A DNA stretch of 64,000 nucleotides, from contig CM012954.1 in NCBI GenBank assembly GCA_000181795.3, positions 2,972,216 through 3,036,215 on the forward strand. The letters run 5' to 3'. Below, in pieces: positions 23,701 through 34,926 of the stretch (position 1 is the first letter of the stretch; every line of letters starts with the position of its first letter). A program made the position numbers and the translations under genes. Source of the DNA: Trichinella spiralis. Its lineage: Eukaryota > Nematoda > Enoplea > Trichinellida > Trichinellidae. The notes beneath the pieces were generated by a model. The model was not told the origin of the DNA. It saw nothing but the letters and a program-made list of their open reading frames with translations, and made no database searches.

Positions 23701-26178
23701 CATGTTGATTTAAGATAAAAGTGTTGATCCACTTACTAACGGCAGATCACCGTCTCTGATCAGTCTTATGATTCGTAAGTTGTCGCCGCCTTTTTCACCA
23801 GTCAACATTGTCTCCAACAATCCCAGACAGCCAGACAACCGCCAACTCTGCGAACCGTCCGTCGTAGGCGTTCGATCGATAAATTCTACTGTAAGTAAAC
23901 TTTATTTTATATTCACTTTTCTCCTCAAAATGATGAAAGGTTTTTGTGTGTGTGTGTCTAGGGAAAAGGTTTTTCTTTTTTTAAATAATATTTAATAATT
24001 ATTTTAAAAAAATGTAAGTTTCTTTCTTCATACCAGTTTGATCATGTACTGCTAATAATGTTTTAAAGTATGGTTTGTCGAGAACGGTTTGTAACTCTGC
24101 TGCCGCGTCAGATATTGAATCTCCCAATTGTCGGGTTACCTGTAAAAGAAAATGTCAACAAGATTTTCCTCTTTTGATTATTTTTCACATTTGCGCACTT
24201 CTGAAAGGCAATCCATAGCACTGGGTGAGCTTTTTTCCAAGTAGTTTTGTTTTTCTGGTTGGCTCAAAAATTTCACCGCGCAACTGATAGCTTCTTCAGA
24301 AACCATTTGTGAAGGTGAATACTGGTCGACATTAGCCACAATCGAGACAGTATTATTCTTCGAATTAAGCTTATCATAGTCATGGTTATTGTTGTCAGCG
24401 AGGAAAATGTCATCCAACACTTAAAAATGAGATTAGATTTTTTTTTCAGATTTTCACTAATCTTCAATATAAATTTTAAAAATCGCTCAAGTAATAATTA
24501 AATAATTATTGATTAAATTGAGAATGAATATACTGATATACATACACACTGTATTTCGTTTCTTGTCTGCTGAAAATGCTTCGTTCTCAGAACCGTTTAC
24601 TAGCGGTATAGTTTGAGTGCTTGTTTTCTTCAAAGCGTTCAACTTTTTTGATCCACGCAAAGAATTCCTGAAAATTCATCGAAAATTGTCATGAAACACA
24701 TGGGAAAAAAAGATAGCTCAAATCTGAAATTCTGACAATAATTAAAAATGAGCTTTGTGAATTATTCTTCAGTACGCTACTGTGTCACAGATGCATAAGA
24801 AAATCTCATCTTCAGTTGTTGATATCTGCGAATGAATATTTTGGAAAAAAAGTCAAATTTTAGAGTTGGACAAGAAATTTTGTTTGTATTAAATATGATA
24901 TGAAAATTTTTTTGAACAACGAGAAATAATTGAAATAGTGAAGTTTGGTGTTTTGGTTCAGTGAACGAATATGAAAAACATGCGAAACGTTTACGAAGCG
25001 TAAATTCTCATGTAGATAAATCATCGTTGAATAATTTATTATTAATATTTCTTCATGTTGAAATTTATTTGCAGAGTTCTTCCGCAAAAACAAAATACGT
25101 TTAAACTGAAATGATTCGGGTAGAATGTGTTGAATTTTAGCAAATGGAAAAGTATGCATAAAATGCACTTCAGCTTGTTCATTCACTGTACGATTTTATC
25201 AAGCTGAATGAAAAAATTGACGCAGGTCAATCACAAGCGAGTGATAAAATAGCTCAAATAAATATACAAGAAAGAGGATAAGCAGTGAAATAGCTTTTTG
25301 ACATTGTAAACAAATGGACTGCACTATTGTTTACCACTGGCAAACAACACTACTCTGTAATTGGTTATGGTAGAGATACTGGAAAAAAAATATATATAAG
25401 CACTCTCAGTTGTTCAAAAAAGAAGAAATAAATTGTGGAATATTTCTTTTTGAATTTTTTTATCAAGGTATTGCAATCTGAGGTGACGAGTTGTTGGGGG
25501 TCACGGTCAGTCGGCAGTCATACTGTACAGCTAATTAGATGAATATGACAAAAAAATATTGAAAAAAATATATACGACTAAGAAGGCTATAAATCTTTCA
25601 AAGAGGATCGACCGCTTCTATGACAGATTACACAGATTATAATTAATAATCAAATATCGTTACGCATTATGCAGGTGGTGCTTCTTTATGACGGCGGAGT
25701 TTTTTTCTTTGAAAAATTTCGCATTGCAGCTGTTGTGCAGAATTAATGAATGCAACTGAGAGCAATAATAAAAATAATAATAAAAGAAGAAGAAGAACAG
25801 AAATTACCAACAAACACATGCGAAATTATGGACGTGAAATTAATAATAATTTTACCTAAGCAATTTCTCTTCTTTGGCATGTCGTTCTTCGTTGTCTTTG
25901 CGCTTTTGTAAATCTTGACCGTATCTTTTCAAACGTTCCAATCTTGAATCCGCTTCCTCTGAGCAAGACTCTGTCGAAGAAGCGGCGGTCATTGTTGCTT
26001 TTGTTGTTGACAAGGGAAAAGCGATTTGGTCAATGTGGACAGGTGGTTGTTTCTTAGCGTTGACAACAATACCTCTCTGCATGGTTGCTTGGGAACAGTC
26101 GAGATTGGTTTGCGCAACGTCGGTGCTGTTCATCAGCAATAATTCACCGCCTGCAATTGGACTGTTGAAAAACCGCAT
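20733..26178 (-). CDS. MPP5: PALS1/Stardust-type polarity MAGUK (MPP5)
   Basis: A membrane-associated scaffold that in other animals links Crumbs to PATJ and PAR-6 at apical junctions. Thirteen exons, 5' to 3': 25856-26178, 24546-24667, 24199-24419, 24034-24139, 23737-23888, 22413-22503, 22271-22341, 22110-22205, 21840-22042, 21456-21769, 21179-21381, 21000-21113, 20733-20930; phases close to 737 aa (human PALS1 675). Order: N-terminal conserved basic helix ([16 protein letters not shown]) matching the PALS1 PAR-6-binding region; an L27 region ending [16 protein letters not shown] (about 225-257); PDZ (about 298-390, [18 protein letters not shown]); SH3 (about 395-460, [29 protein letters not shown]); hook; guanylate-kinase-like domain (about 545-730, [50 protein letters not shown]); closing [11 protein letters not shown]. 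The P-loop lacks the usual GKS/T, as in PALS1, so no kinase activity is expected. The first L27 is weak. The start could also be the Met at 26133. Confidence 0.94.
22504..23736 (-). other. PALS1 intron
   Basis: A 1.2 kb AT-rich intron inside the PDZ-coding part, between LIRDGDLPL and [11 protein letters not shown]-richer patch lies near 23120-23190. No gene is recognised. Confidence 0.7.
24668..25855 (-). other. First intron of PALS1
   Basis: About 1.2 kb between the first two coding exons. AT-rich, with short AT runs and an AAT/AAG-rich tract near 25760-25800. No gene is recognised. Confidence 0.7.
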
Positions 26179-29100
26179 GGCACATCCGACTATGATCGCT
26201 TGTTTCACTACACTGCTTGCACTACTACTACTACTACTACACTACCCACTGACCGCCGGTCAACACTGCACTGGCCAGAGGTCAGTGAAAATGTTGGTCA
26301 CTGTGGTTCTGAGACGGGGCCGTGACCGTTTAAAGTTGGCTTGCAACCAGTCAGCGTTGTGACCTGCTTTGCACCCTCCGCGACACTACAACGAGCGCTC
26401 TCTGTGCTGCTTTCTGTCACTTAATCCGTACGCTCAAGCTTCACGGATTATTTTTGAAGAAGAGGATGAAAATATTTTTTTATGGTCAAAAGCAAGATTT
26501 CAAAAAAAAATGGTTTATTCGGAGAGAGAGAATGAAAAAATGGAAATTTTGGCATTTAAGCTAGCCAACTGCTAAAAATAAACTACCGCCAACGGATTGT
26601 GAATAAGTAAGCTAGTAAATTGTCGAGAACATGCGAACAACAAACCTGTCAGTCAACAGGAAAAAGGGAAAGATCCAAGTTGAACAAAAAAGCATCAGCA
26701 CGTACGGTGAAGGACATAATGTAATAATTGTCCACGCCCAAGGTTAGCGTATTTTCTGGGTCGTGCCATTTTTGTATTGAAGACTGTAGTGAAACGTGAA
26801 GCCAGCCAGCTGGCTTTTTCAGCACGGCTCTTTTGGAAATGACAATTTTGAACGCATCATTTTTATGTGTGTTGAGTGGGGAAGGGAAAGAGAGAAAAAA
26901 TACCTTTCCACATCGTCACTATCTGTTTGTTTGTTGATTGTCGTTGGAAATTGAGAAAACGTCGAACCAGCCTTTGGCTAACTAATGGAGAAAAGTTTCT
27001 ATTTGAAAACGTCAAATAAAATGATCAATGATCACAATGACAACATGAAGCTCACTTGAACATGCAATGATTGATTTTTCTCATTTACAACTGTCGCTGA
27101 AAATGGGCACCTGTTGTTTATTCATGTGAAACGGATATAATGAATACACTACGACGCATAATTTTGTTCAATATTAATCCGAACTCAAATTGTGCTATGG
27201 ATGTGAAAAATGTAAATTTCAATCGAATATTAACTTCACTTTTTGTTATCCAATGAATGCAACTGACAACAATTATGCAATAGAGGATCATCTTATTCGG
27301 CAATTTTATGAATTCATCTCAAAATTTCTGATTGCACAATATTCCAACACACGCACACAAATATATGAATTGTAAGATAATGGAGTGGTTTAAAATGGAA
27401 TTTGTCATGTGGTGTGAATAAAAAAGCAGTGTAATATTTGAATAGAAGGAACAGAATTGCGAATACACGTGACAATTAAAATCAGTGGAAAAAATGGTGA
27501 AAAAAAATATATATTTTTTTCTGTTTTTTTTCTTTTACCTCTCTTCAAGGAAGTTCATTGGCTTTCATTTTCGTTAAAGTGAAGTGTTTCATAAAAACTT
27601 GGCCCGAAATCAGGAGCACAATAGCAGAGCGAGTTTCTCACACGTATACACGCATACAAAGGAAAATTTCCTTTTAGCTTTGTTCTCAGTTGCTTTGTTT
27701 GCATCACTGGCAACTTGTTTAGGCTTCTTCTTTTTCTTTTTTTTTGACTAATTTCATTTACTACAGTATCTAGCAGATGCAACAGAACGGCACTAGTGTA
27801 TCTCTCAGACGGTAATTTCTAGTTCGAGGTTTTCTCAGCCGAGGTGCAAATGTAGTAATTTATTTTCTTTTATAAAATATCTACTGTATTTTTATATCGA
27901 CTGCTGCTGATTCAACGATTAGATAATTTACAACTGTTAGAAGTTTTATCAGTTAATTAACAAAACAAAACGTACGAGCAATTTTACATAATTTGATTTA
28001 AAAAAATGAATAGCAGAAAATATACTTGCATTTTACCGTGATGCCGATTGTCAAATGTGGTGCACTTATAAATAAATAGCAAGGCAGACTTTTTCTCATA
28101 TACTTGAGATGACTTTTGCTTATTGCAAAGGGTAAATGGTGACGTGTAGCACTTTTGCAATGACACATGCAAGTTGGCTGAAGTGTGTGCGTGTGTGTTT
28201 GTGTGTCTATTTGATATTCTACTGTTCAGCTTGAAAATGACAAAAATGCATGTTTGTTGACAACTGAATCACTCAATGCAGCCGATAGATATTATGATGT
28301 GGAATGAAAGCCGATCCTTTGTTTTTTTCTGATTGTCAACAACAACAACAACAACAACAACGATAACAATTACAGTACTGGGCATTTGTTGTTTTGCTTT
28401 CATTTTCAGTTGATCAAAGAATACGTGTTTTGTTTGTTTGTTTGTTTGTTTGTTTTCTGTTTTTGAAAACAGCTCAGTGGAAAAACGGCAATTTTCTATT
28501 TATAATTTGTTTGTTGTTTTGTGAATCATGCAGCTTGTGTGTTTACTGATTGCAACATTTTGCGTAGGCAAACATTAGCCTATTTAAAAAATGAAATCAG
28601 AATATCATGGAACAATTTTCACACATTATTATTATGAAAAATGGAGAAACCTGAAAAAAAGAAAGAAACTTACCAATAATATTTCTTCTCACTTTCAACA
28701 AAACGACGCGAGATGGAAAACACTAAAAAAGAAGCACAGCAATAACGTCATTACCGCACATTTTATGCTCGTAAGTGTAAAGTGGAGAAGAATTCAATTT
28801 GGGACACATGTTTGTAAAAAGAAGAAAATATTAACCTTCAATGTGAAAGACGACTATTTTTGAAAGGTGAAATAAATGATGAACAAATTAGCAACGAAGA
28901 AAGAGAATAATGAAAAATAAAAATGACACGTTGCTTGCTTTACATCCGCAATTTTATAGTCGGCATTGGAAGCTTTGTGAAAAGTTTAATTTGTTAACAA
29001 CATGATAATTGTGAAAACCAGTCATTGTATAGCAGACATTTGCTTTGAGCATTTTTACTTCGATGGATTTGAGTTTTGCAATATGCAAGCAATAATCGTT

Positions 29101-29528
29101 GTCATCAGTTCGCTTGCTGATTGGTTTTTGTGCAATTTTTTTCATTCGGTTGATGACCACCACCATTTTGCAATTTGGAAACAGAAATGATATTAATTTC
29201 TTCGAAAAGTCTAGTTAACCTTTTGAAATTAACATTATTTATCATCAACGAAATGTTTTATACGGAAAAAATGTGCACTTTTTTTTCTAAATTTCTAAAT
29301 GACATCATTTGACTGTAATTACCACTTTGTAATTTTAATTTTTGAAAATGAAAACTGGAGGCAGCGTGAAAAGGTTTTTCCACTATTACAGCAAAATGAA
29401 ATATGCAATCGTTCAAATTACATGTGAAATATTTTCATAAGGATACATCGGCTTATGATTTCAACAAATGCAGATTTGTTTGAATATTCATTATTTGACC
29501 GTAGAAAGCATTTCAGTATTTTAACGGT
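26179..29528. other. Intergenic region between PALS1 and the PDZ gene
   Basis: 26179-26470 is GC-richer, with a CTA run near 26217-26238, and probably contains the PALS1 promoter and 5' UTR. The rest is AT-rich, with CAA repeats near 28340-28361 and a GTTT run near 28430-28454. Several open frames exist, for example minus 27555-27782 and plus 28591-28863, but none shows a family or clear splice context. Confidence 0.45.
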
Positions 29529-31594
29529 TTATTTCAAAATAATTATAAAATATTTATCAGTTTTACTTACTTGATGAACTAATTGAACTAGTTGATTGGT
29601 GTTCATTTTCTCGACATTGTCGCCATTGATTTCGATTATCTCATCACCAACACGAATACCATGACGATAAGCTGCTGATCCTGTGAAAAGATGTTGTTCG
29701 TTAATTTTTTTGAAAGCATGATTTTTCTATATTTCATGCCATTGGATTAATATTATATATTTGTCATTCATATTAGTGAAGGATGTCATTTCAAAAATTC
29801 AGAAAAAATTTTTACCAATTATAAAATGTGAAAAGCAGAAATCAAAGTTTGGTGTAATTAGTGTTGTAAAGAGGAAAAATAGCTTAGCGCATTTCTTCAG
29901 CAATAGCAATTTGAAAATTCAAACTACGAATTTGATGAAATTTATTATTTCTGATGTTTTCTTCTTTGAAATGATCATTTACCATTGTCATTTTTGATTG
30001 AATATTTTGATTTAAATTATTTACTCAAATTTCTGACATGCAATTTTTCATTTTAACTAACAACAGCAATTCAAATATTATAATATATGCTTGCGTGTGA
30101 TACTTATATCTGTGTACAATTTATAAGTTATATGCGTATTGCAAAAAATTTTCAACATTTGGCCTCGCTGACATTGTTTAATCTATCTTCTGTGCATTGC
30201 TAGATCATAAAACGAAGGAAAGTAATTTGCAATTTATTTATTTTTTGCATAAATATGCATATTGTCTGTGGTCTTGAGTGATCATCAACAGAGTATCAGG
30301 GTCAAATTTTGTTGTTGCTTTTTAAGTGTTGAATAGAATGTGATCAACGGTTTTAGAATCTGCAGCTGTCAGCAGCTCCTGATTGATGATCGGCTACTTT
30401 AACTATAAAATATGTTGAATATGTTTTTTTTCAATTTATAACGTCATGTATATGGGTGTGTGTATGTGTGGAATTATTTTTTAACTTATTGGTATTTTGA
30501 TTTAATTATGACTGGTTATTTTTTTAAAATTACTAGTCAATGTTTCCCTTGATAAAATGAACACAGTGAGAGTTTAGTTTGCTGGAAATGAATTTGAACT
30601 ATTCTTGATGGGCTGGTTTTCTTCTGAGAAAAGCAAATATTTTCTAAATTTTATGGGCATCATTTTTGAAATTGTTCAACATTGAAAACTTTCTCAAATT
30701 ATGCTGATTCATCAATTATTCAGCATGTTGGATTACTTTTAATTCGAGCAATTTCATTCTAATTTATTACGGGTGACTATTTTGTTTGCAATTTTTCATC
30801 TTCAACAACATCTGTCATGAAATATTATGCAAAATTAAGAGAACGGAAAATATTGACTGATAAGAAATGAAACTGAATCAACTGACAATGCTACATGGTT
30901 TTTTCTATTACCATCAGAAGAACATTTAAACTAATAATAGTAATAATAATATGTTATTTCAGTCTGATAAATCGTTGTATTGTAATGCTTTCGAAATAGG
31001 CAGCAGAACGTATCATAATTTATGCAAAACATTTGCATTTGTTGTTCTCTACGGCTAACTATTATGGTTATGATGTCAGTGACCGGCCTGTGTTGAACCA
31101 AAATCACAATAGCTTAGAAATGGACTCTCCGACGTCATCGGCAAAGTGCTTTTGAACGAGTTGTATAATTATAATGATAAAATGACAAAATTCAGCTTAC
31201 CATGCGTAACGTGGTTTATAACCATTGGTCGACAGTTATTGTCCATAGAAAATCCCAACCGGTTTTCGTTATCTTTCAACATAATTTCCAAATTAAGTAC
31301 AGCTTGTTTGGAAATAATAGCTTCCTTCTTGTATGCGTCGCTTTGCAAATCCACAGTAGGACAAGTATCAATGTGCCGGGTACTTTTCCGACATCTTTTG
31401 AACGTGTGGAATGTGATACTTTCCGTCTTGATATAGCTGGCCACTTGTGACCACTGATCACTGATCTCAATGGACATTGCTTGCCCTTTGTTGGACCACC
31501 AGCCGAAGTAATCGGCTACTGGAGACGAAGTAGTGGAGCGTCGTTGTTGAAAAATGTTGTCAGTTTGAGATGCTTTTGCAGGACGTAAACGCAT
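29529..31594 (-). CDS. Small single-PDZ-domain protein
   Basis: Two exons, 31201-31594 and 29529-29680, joined in phase across a 1.5 kb intron (donor GTAAGC, acceptor TTCACAG), give 181 aa. An upstream in-frame stop directly precedes the ATG at 31594. Residues 1-95 are polar with no signal peptide or recognised domain. Residues about 96-181 form one PDZ domain: LEIMLKDNENRLGFSM contains the carboxylate-binding loop (LGF), GGSAAYRHGIRVGDEIIEIN is the central block, and TNQLVQLVHQ is the second helix. The last strand is KYFIIIL, just before the stop. Inside this last exon, after LVHQ, stands a perfect GTAAGT, so a longer spliced form using an unseen downstream exon is possible. The protein should bind C-terminal peptides. 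I cannot assign it to a named PDZ family. It is read from the same strand as PALS1, 3.3 kb upstream of it. Confidence 0.7.
29681..31200 (-). other. Intron of the PDZ gene
   Basis: A 1.5 kb AT-rich intron without a recognisable gene or large repeat. Confidence 0.65.
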
Positions 31595-34500
31595 TTTTCA
31601 AATCAGCGCGTTAATGTCGCTATATTCGGCTATTGTTCAACGCTAATACTGTCAACCGGTGGTGGAATAGGAAAGCATATATGAGCAGGTTGATTCAACA
31701 AAGAAATAAATGTTCTGGTGTGTTGATTTTGTTTCGTCGTTGGTATACAGGTGGATAGCGAGCGGCAATGGTTAACTGGTTAAAGCATGGCTTTTATTTG
31801 CCTAGCACCGAGGTGCAGACTGGGTGCGTTTGGCAGATGTTTGTGGACGTCGGCTACGATTGCATAAAACTCTCTCAGGGGAAAGGTAACTTCAACCGTA
31901 GCAGTTCTCTTCGTCATTGTCATCATCAGCTTTCAGAGATGCATGACAAAAGCTTGCGTTGTGCTAAAAGCGACCTTGTCTTTTTCTTGTTTATGTTGTT
32001 AGCAGACAACGATGATTATACAAGCGTGAAAGGAACGAACTTAAGGTCGAATCGGGTTGTAAAGTTGATGTGAAAATATTTCATATTACTATTAATGTTG
32101 ACGAAAAGTGAAGCCAGTTGTGAATGCTATTGCTGGCTTGATTGTCAAGCAAGCTGTTGGCGGAAACTGGTAACCGATTACTGGTTGGTTGTTGCAATAC
32201 TTGCAATAATGATAATCAAAGCTCTTTTGCACCTTTGACCCTGTAAAGCTTACTTCAACTGGGTCATATTTTTCAATTTTACAATGCTTTCTGCTTTACC
32301 ATGCTCATCGACGTTCTGGTTCGACCATTGACGATGCACAGTAACACAGTCGAATAATATACGTATATTTCAATGCCATGAAATTGAAACTTTGAGCATG
32401 TTGTTTGTTGGAAATGTGGAGAATTTCAGAATAGCGAACAATGAAACAAATGATCAATTTTTGTACAATTAATGACTACATGGAATGTCAAGTGAAGAGC
32501 AATGAAATGCGAAGTTGATACTGATAACAATTTAGCCTGTACATTTGCAAAATATTACATTGATTATTAGTTGAAATTTAACTCTGTGCTATGAATGGTG
32601 TTTATAATGAACAAATATTATAATTGTAGAAGAAGACGGTTTTAAACAAGCAAGCAGAAAGTTATAATATTCTTCATGCAAATATATATATATATATATT
32701 TCATTTGCTTTATGAATGATATCACATGGGGCAATTGTTTGTTGTTCGTGTTTATAGTTGTTGTGTATTTTGTTCAGTTGGTCTCTTCTTCCTGATTGTT
32801 TCGCAATAGATTTCATGCAAGTGCAATATTTGCATTAGATAATAGCGTTATTTAAGCTTCATTGGCAATTGCAACATTTCATTGCTGTAATTGTCATCAC
32901 TCCTCTGTTTTTTTTCTTTGATTTTCACTGTTGACAAATTTTAGAATTGTCACTCATTGATTATTTAATATGGTGAATTGCGAAAGATATTTTTCGTTCT
33001 TTTTTGGTGGTAAGAGAGAAAATTTTTTCAAACAACAGATTTGCATTCTGTGTTTACAACAGACGCGTGTTTGCTCGCGCATAATTTTAATATCTTCTCA
33101 GGCGTTAATTTTTGATTAATAAATTTGCATGCAAATGGATAATGAATACGTTTTCTCTACTCCTATGTGTTTATCAATGTTCTGGCCAGGGTGAGCCTGT
33201 TTCTCACTTGCTTTCCGACTGTACGGATAAAATAAAAGTTTTACTTTTTATTTGAATTTGAAGACGAAGCGATGTTCCCTTGAGTGACGACTGTTCATGG
33301 ATAAAGGCACCTACAATCATGTATGATTTATTTATTTCATTTTATTTTCAAATCACATGCTTTAATTTCTTACCAGAAATTATTGTCCACAAATTCATTT
33401 TTCAGAATTTTTAAAAATATTTTCTTCATTGGTAACGTAATCAAAATTGACTATTGTATGATCTTGCATGTGAATGTTTTCCAATTTGTTGAAGATGTTT
33501 ATAATAAGACACACTACTGGTGCAACTGGAATGAAATCTTTCTATCTATCTTCTTTCTATTTTTATTTTTTGGTGTTTAATAATGTTTCTGTCATTTTAA
33601 ATATTTTTTCATACTCAGAACAACATATGATCATCTACAATGCACCCATAGCATTATTGAGCATAGTCGAATTTATATAATCATCCACTTTTTTATATTC
33701 TCAAGTTTTGAATGGAAAACAACAGTTGTTATTTTTTATTTGATTAATTAATTTTTGATGGAGAAGTTTAACTATTGATATCAGCTAGTGATGCTAATTT
33801 CATTATCTTTTGCAATTATTCATATGAACATATAGAATACGTATGATCATGTGTGGGTTTTATGTCATATTTGTACGATTATTGATTTTTATTTAGTAAG
33901 TTTTATCTGCAAAAATTAATAATTTAGGAATAAAATTTTCAAATAATAATAGCAGTTATGTCATAATTTGCTGATGTGAATATTTTGGAGTAATGGTTCA
34001 GTTCATGCTATAAGGAAGTATTAAGCAGGCCTACTTTAGCACGAATTGTTTTTAGCTTTTCTCTTCTACCAATGAGATGGTTATTAAAATTTATAAAATT
34101 GTAATTTTTTAAAAATTGTCAACTACTCTTTTTGAAATATAGATGATGAATTCGAGGAGGTGAAGTAAATGTTTAAATATTATATAATTTATCCTGCTTA
34201 ATAATGATTAATGTTGTTGTTTCTTGTAAAATCACTTAAAAGATGGTTTGTTACTTTACAAAATTGGCATATCATGTATATTGATTTAAAGGTATGAAAT
34301 TTTCGTGCAAGTGGCAAAAGCAAATAGCCAAAAAAGAAATAGTTGCCGGGAGGGATTTTTTTTGAAAAAAAGTATTCTTTGCGCAAGGTGGTGAGTGGTG
34401 GTTGGATGTCGTTGTTTTATTGACCTGTCGAAGTGAGTATTGACAAGAATTTTTATAATTAAAACGCGCTTTCATTGATTCTGCCACCCCCTGTTAGCAG

Positions 34501-34926
34501 CGTCGCCTAGGCATTGCGCGATTACAAAGAACAGCTGACCAGGACGGTCGACAGGGACCAATGTGTGGCGCTTTGGTTTATGCTTCTTGTTGTTTACGCG
34601 TTAAGCAACAACAACAACAACAACAACAACAAGCAGCGTTGCGTCGTTGACAACAGGAAAAACAAAAAATCTCTCATACATACAAGCAGAGAGTGACGGA
34701 GAGGCACTTTTCAAGGCTTGCTTACACCAATCGCATTTATTCAATTGTTTTCTCTTTCCCAGTTCTTTCTCTCTGCTTACGAGCCGATGCAGGAATTTTG
34801 TTGTTTGAACATTCCAATTCAGCATAATTTGATCACTCGTTTGTTTATTTATTTGTTTGTTTGTGGTGAGACTTTATTACTTCATCGAAGCAGCTTTTGA
34901 AAAAATATAAAAAATAATAATAATTA
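31595..34926. other. Divergent intergenic region between the PDZ gene and FOXP
   Basis: The two genes are transcribed away from each other, so this 3.3 kb holds both promoters. The stretches 31595-32000 and 34480-34760 are less AT-rich. A (CAA)n repeat sits at 34606-34632. An open frame at 31768-32073 (plus) has no support beyond its length. Confidence 0.5.
34606..34632. repeat. (CAA)n microsatellite
   Basis: Nine CAA units about 300 nt upstream of the first FOXP coding exon. Confidence 0.95.

Noticed and set aside
27555-27782. Minus-strand frame tested as a downstream exon of the PDZ gene
   Set aside because: The peptide does not complete a PDZ fold and the phase does not fit; reading through the 29571 donor gives a complete domain.
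25856-31594. Fusion of the PDZ gene with PALS1 as one transcript
   Set aside because: The PDZ exon ends in phase 0, and I found no acceptor in that phase before the first PALS1 exon; PALS1 also has its own GC-richer 5' flank.
31768-32073. Plus-strand open frame of 101 codons upstream of the PDZ gene
   Set aside because: No domain, no splice context and composition typical of promoter flank. A tRNA-like look of the first bases failed because there is no B box or clover-leaf.
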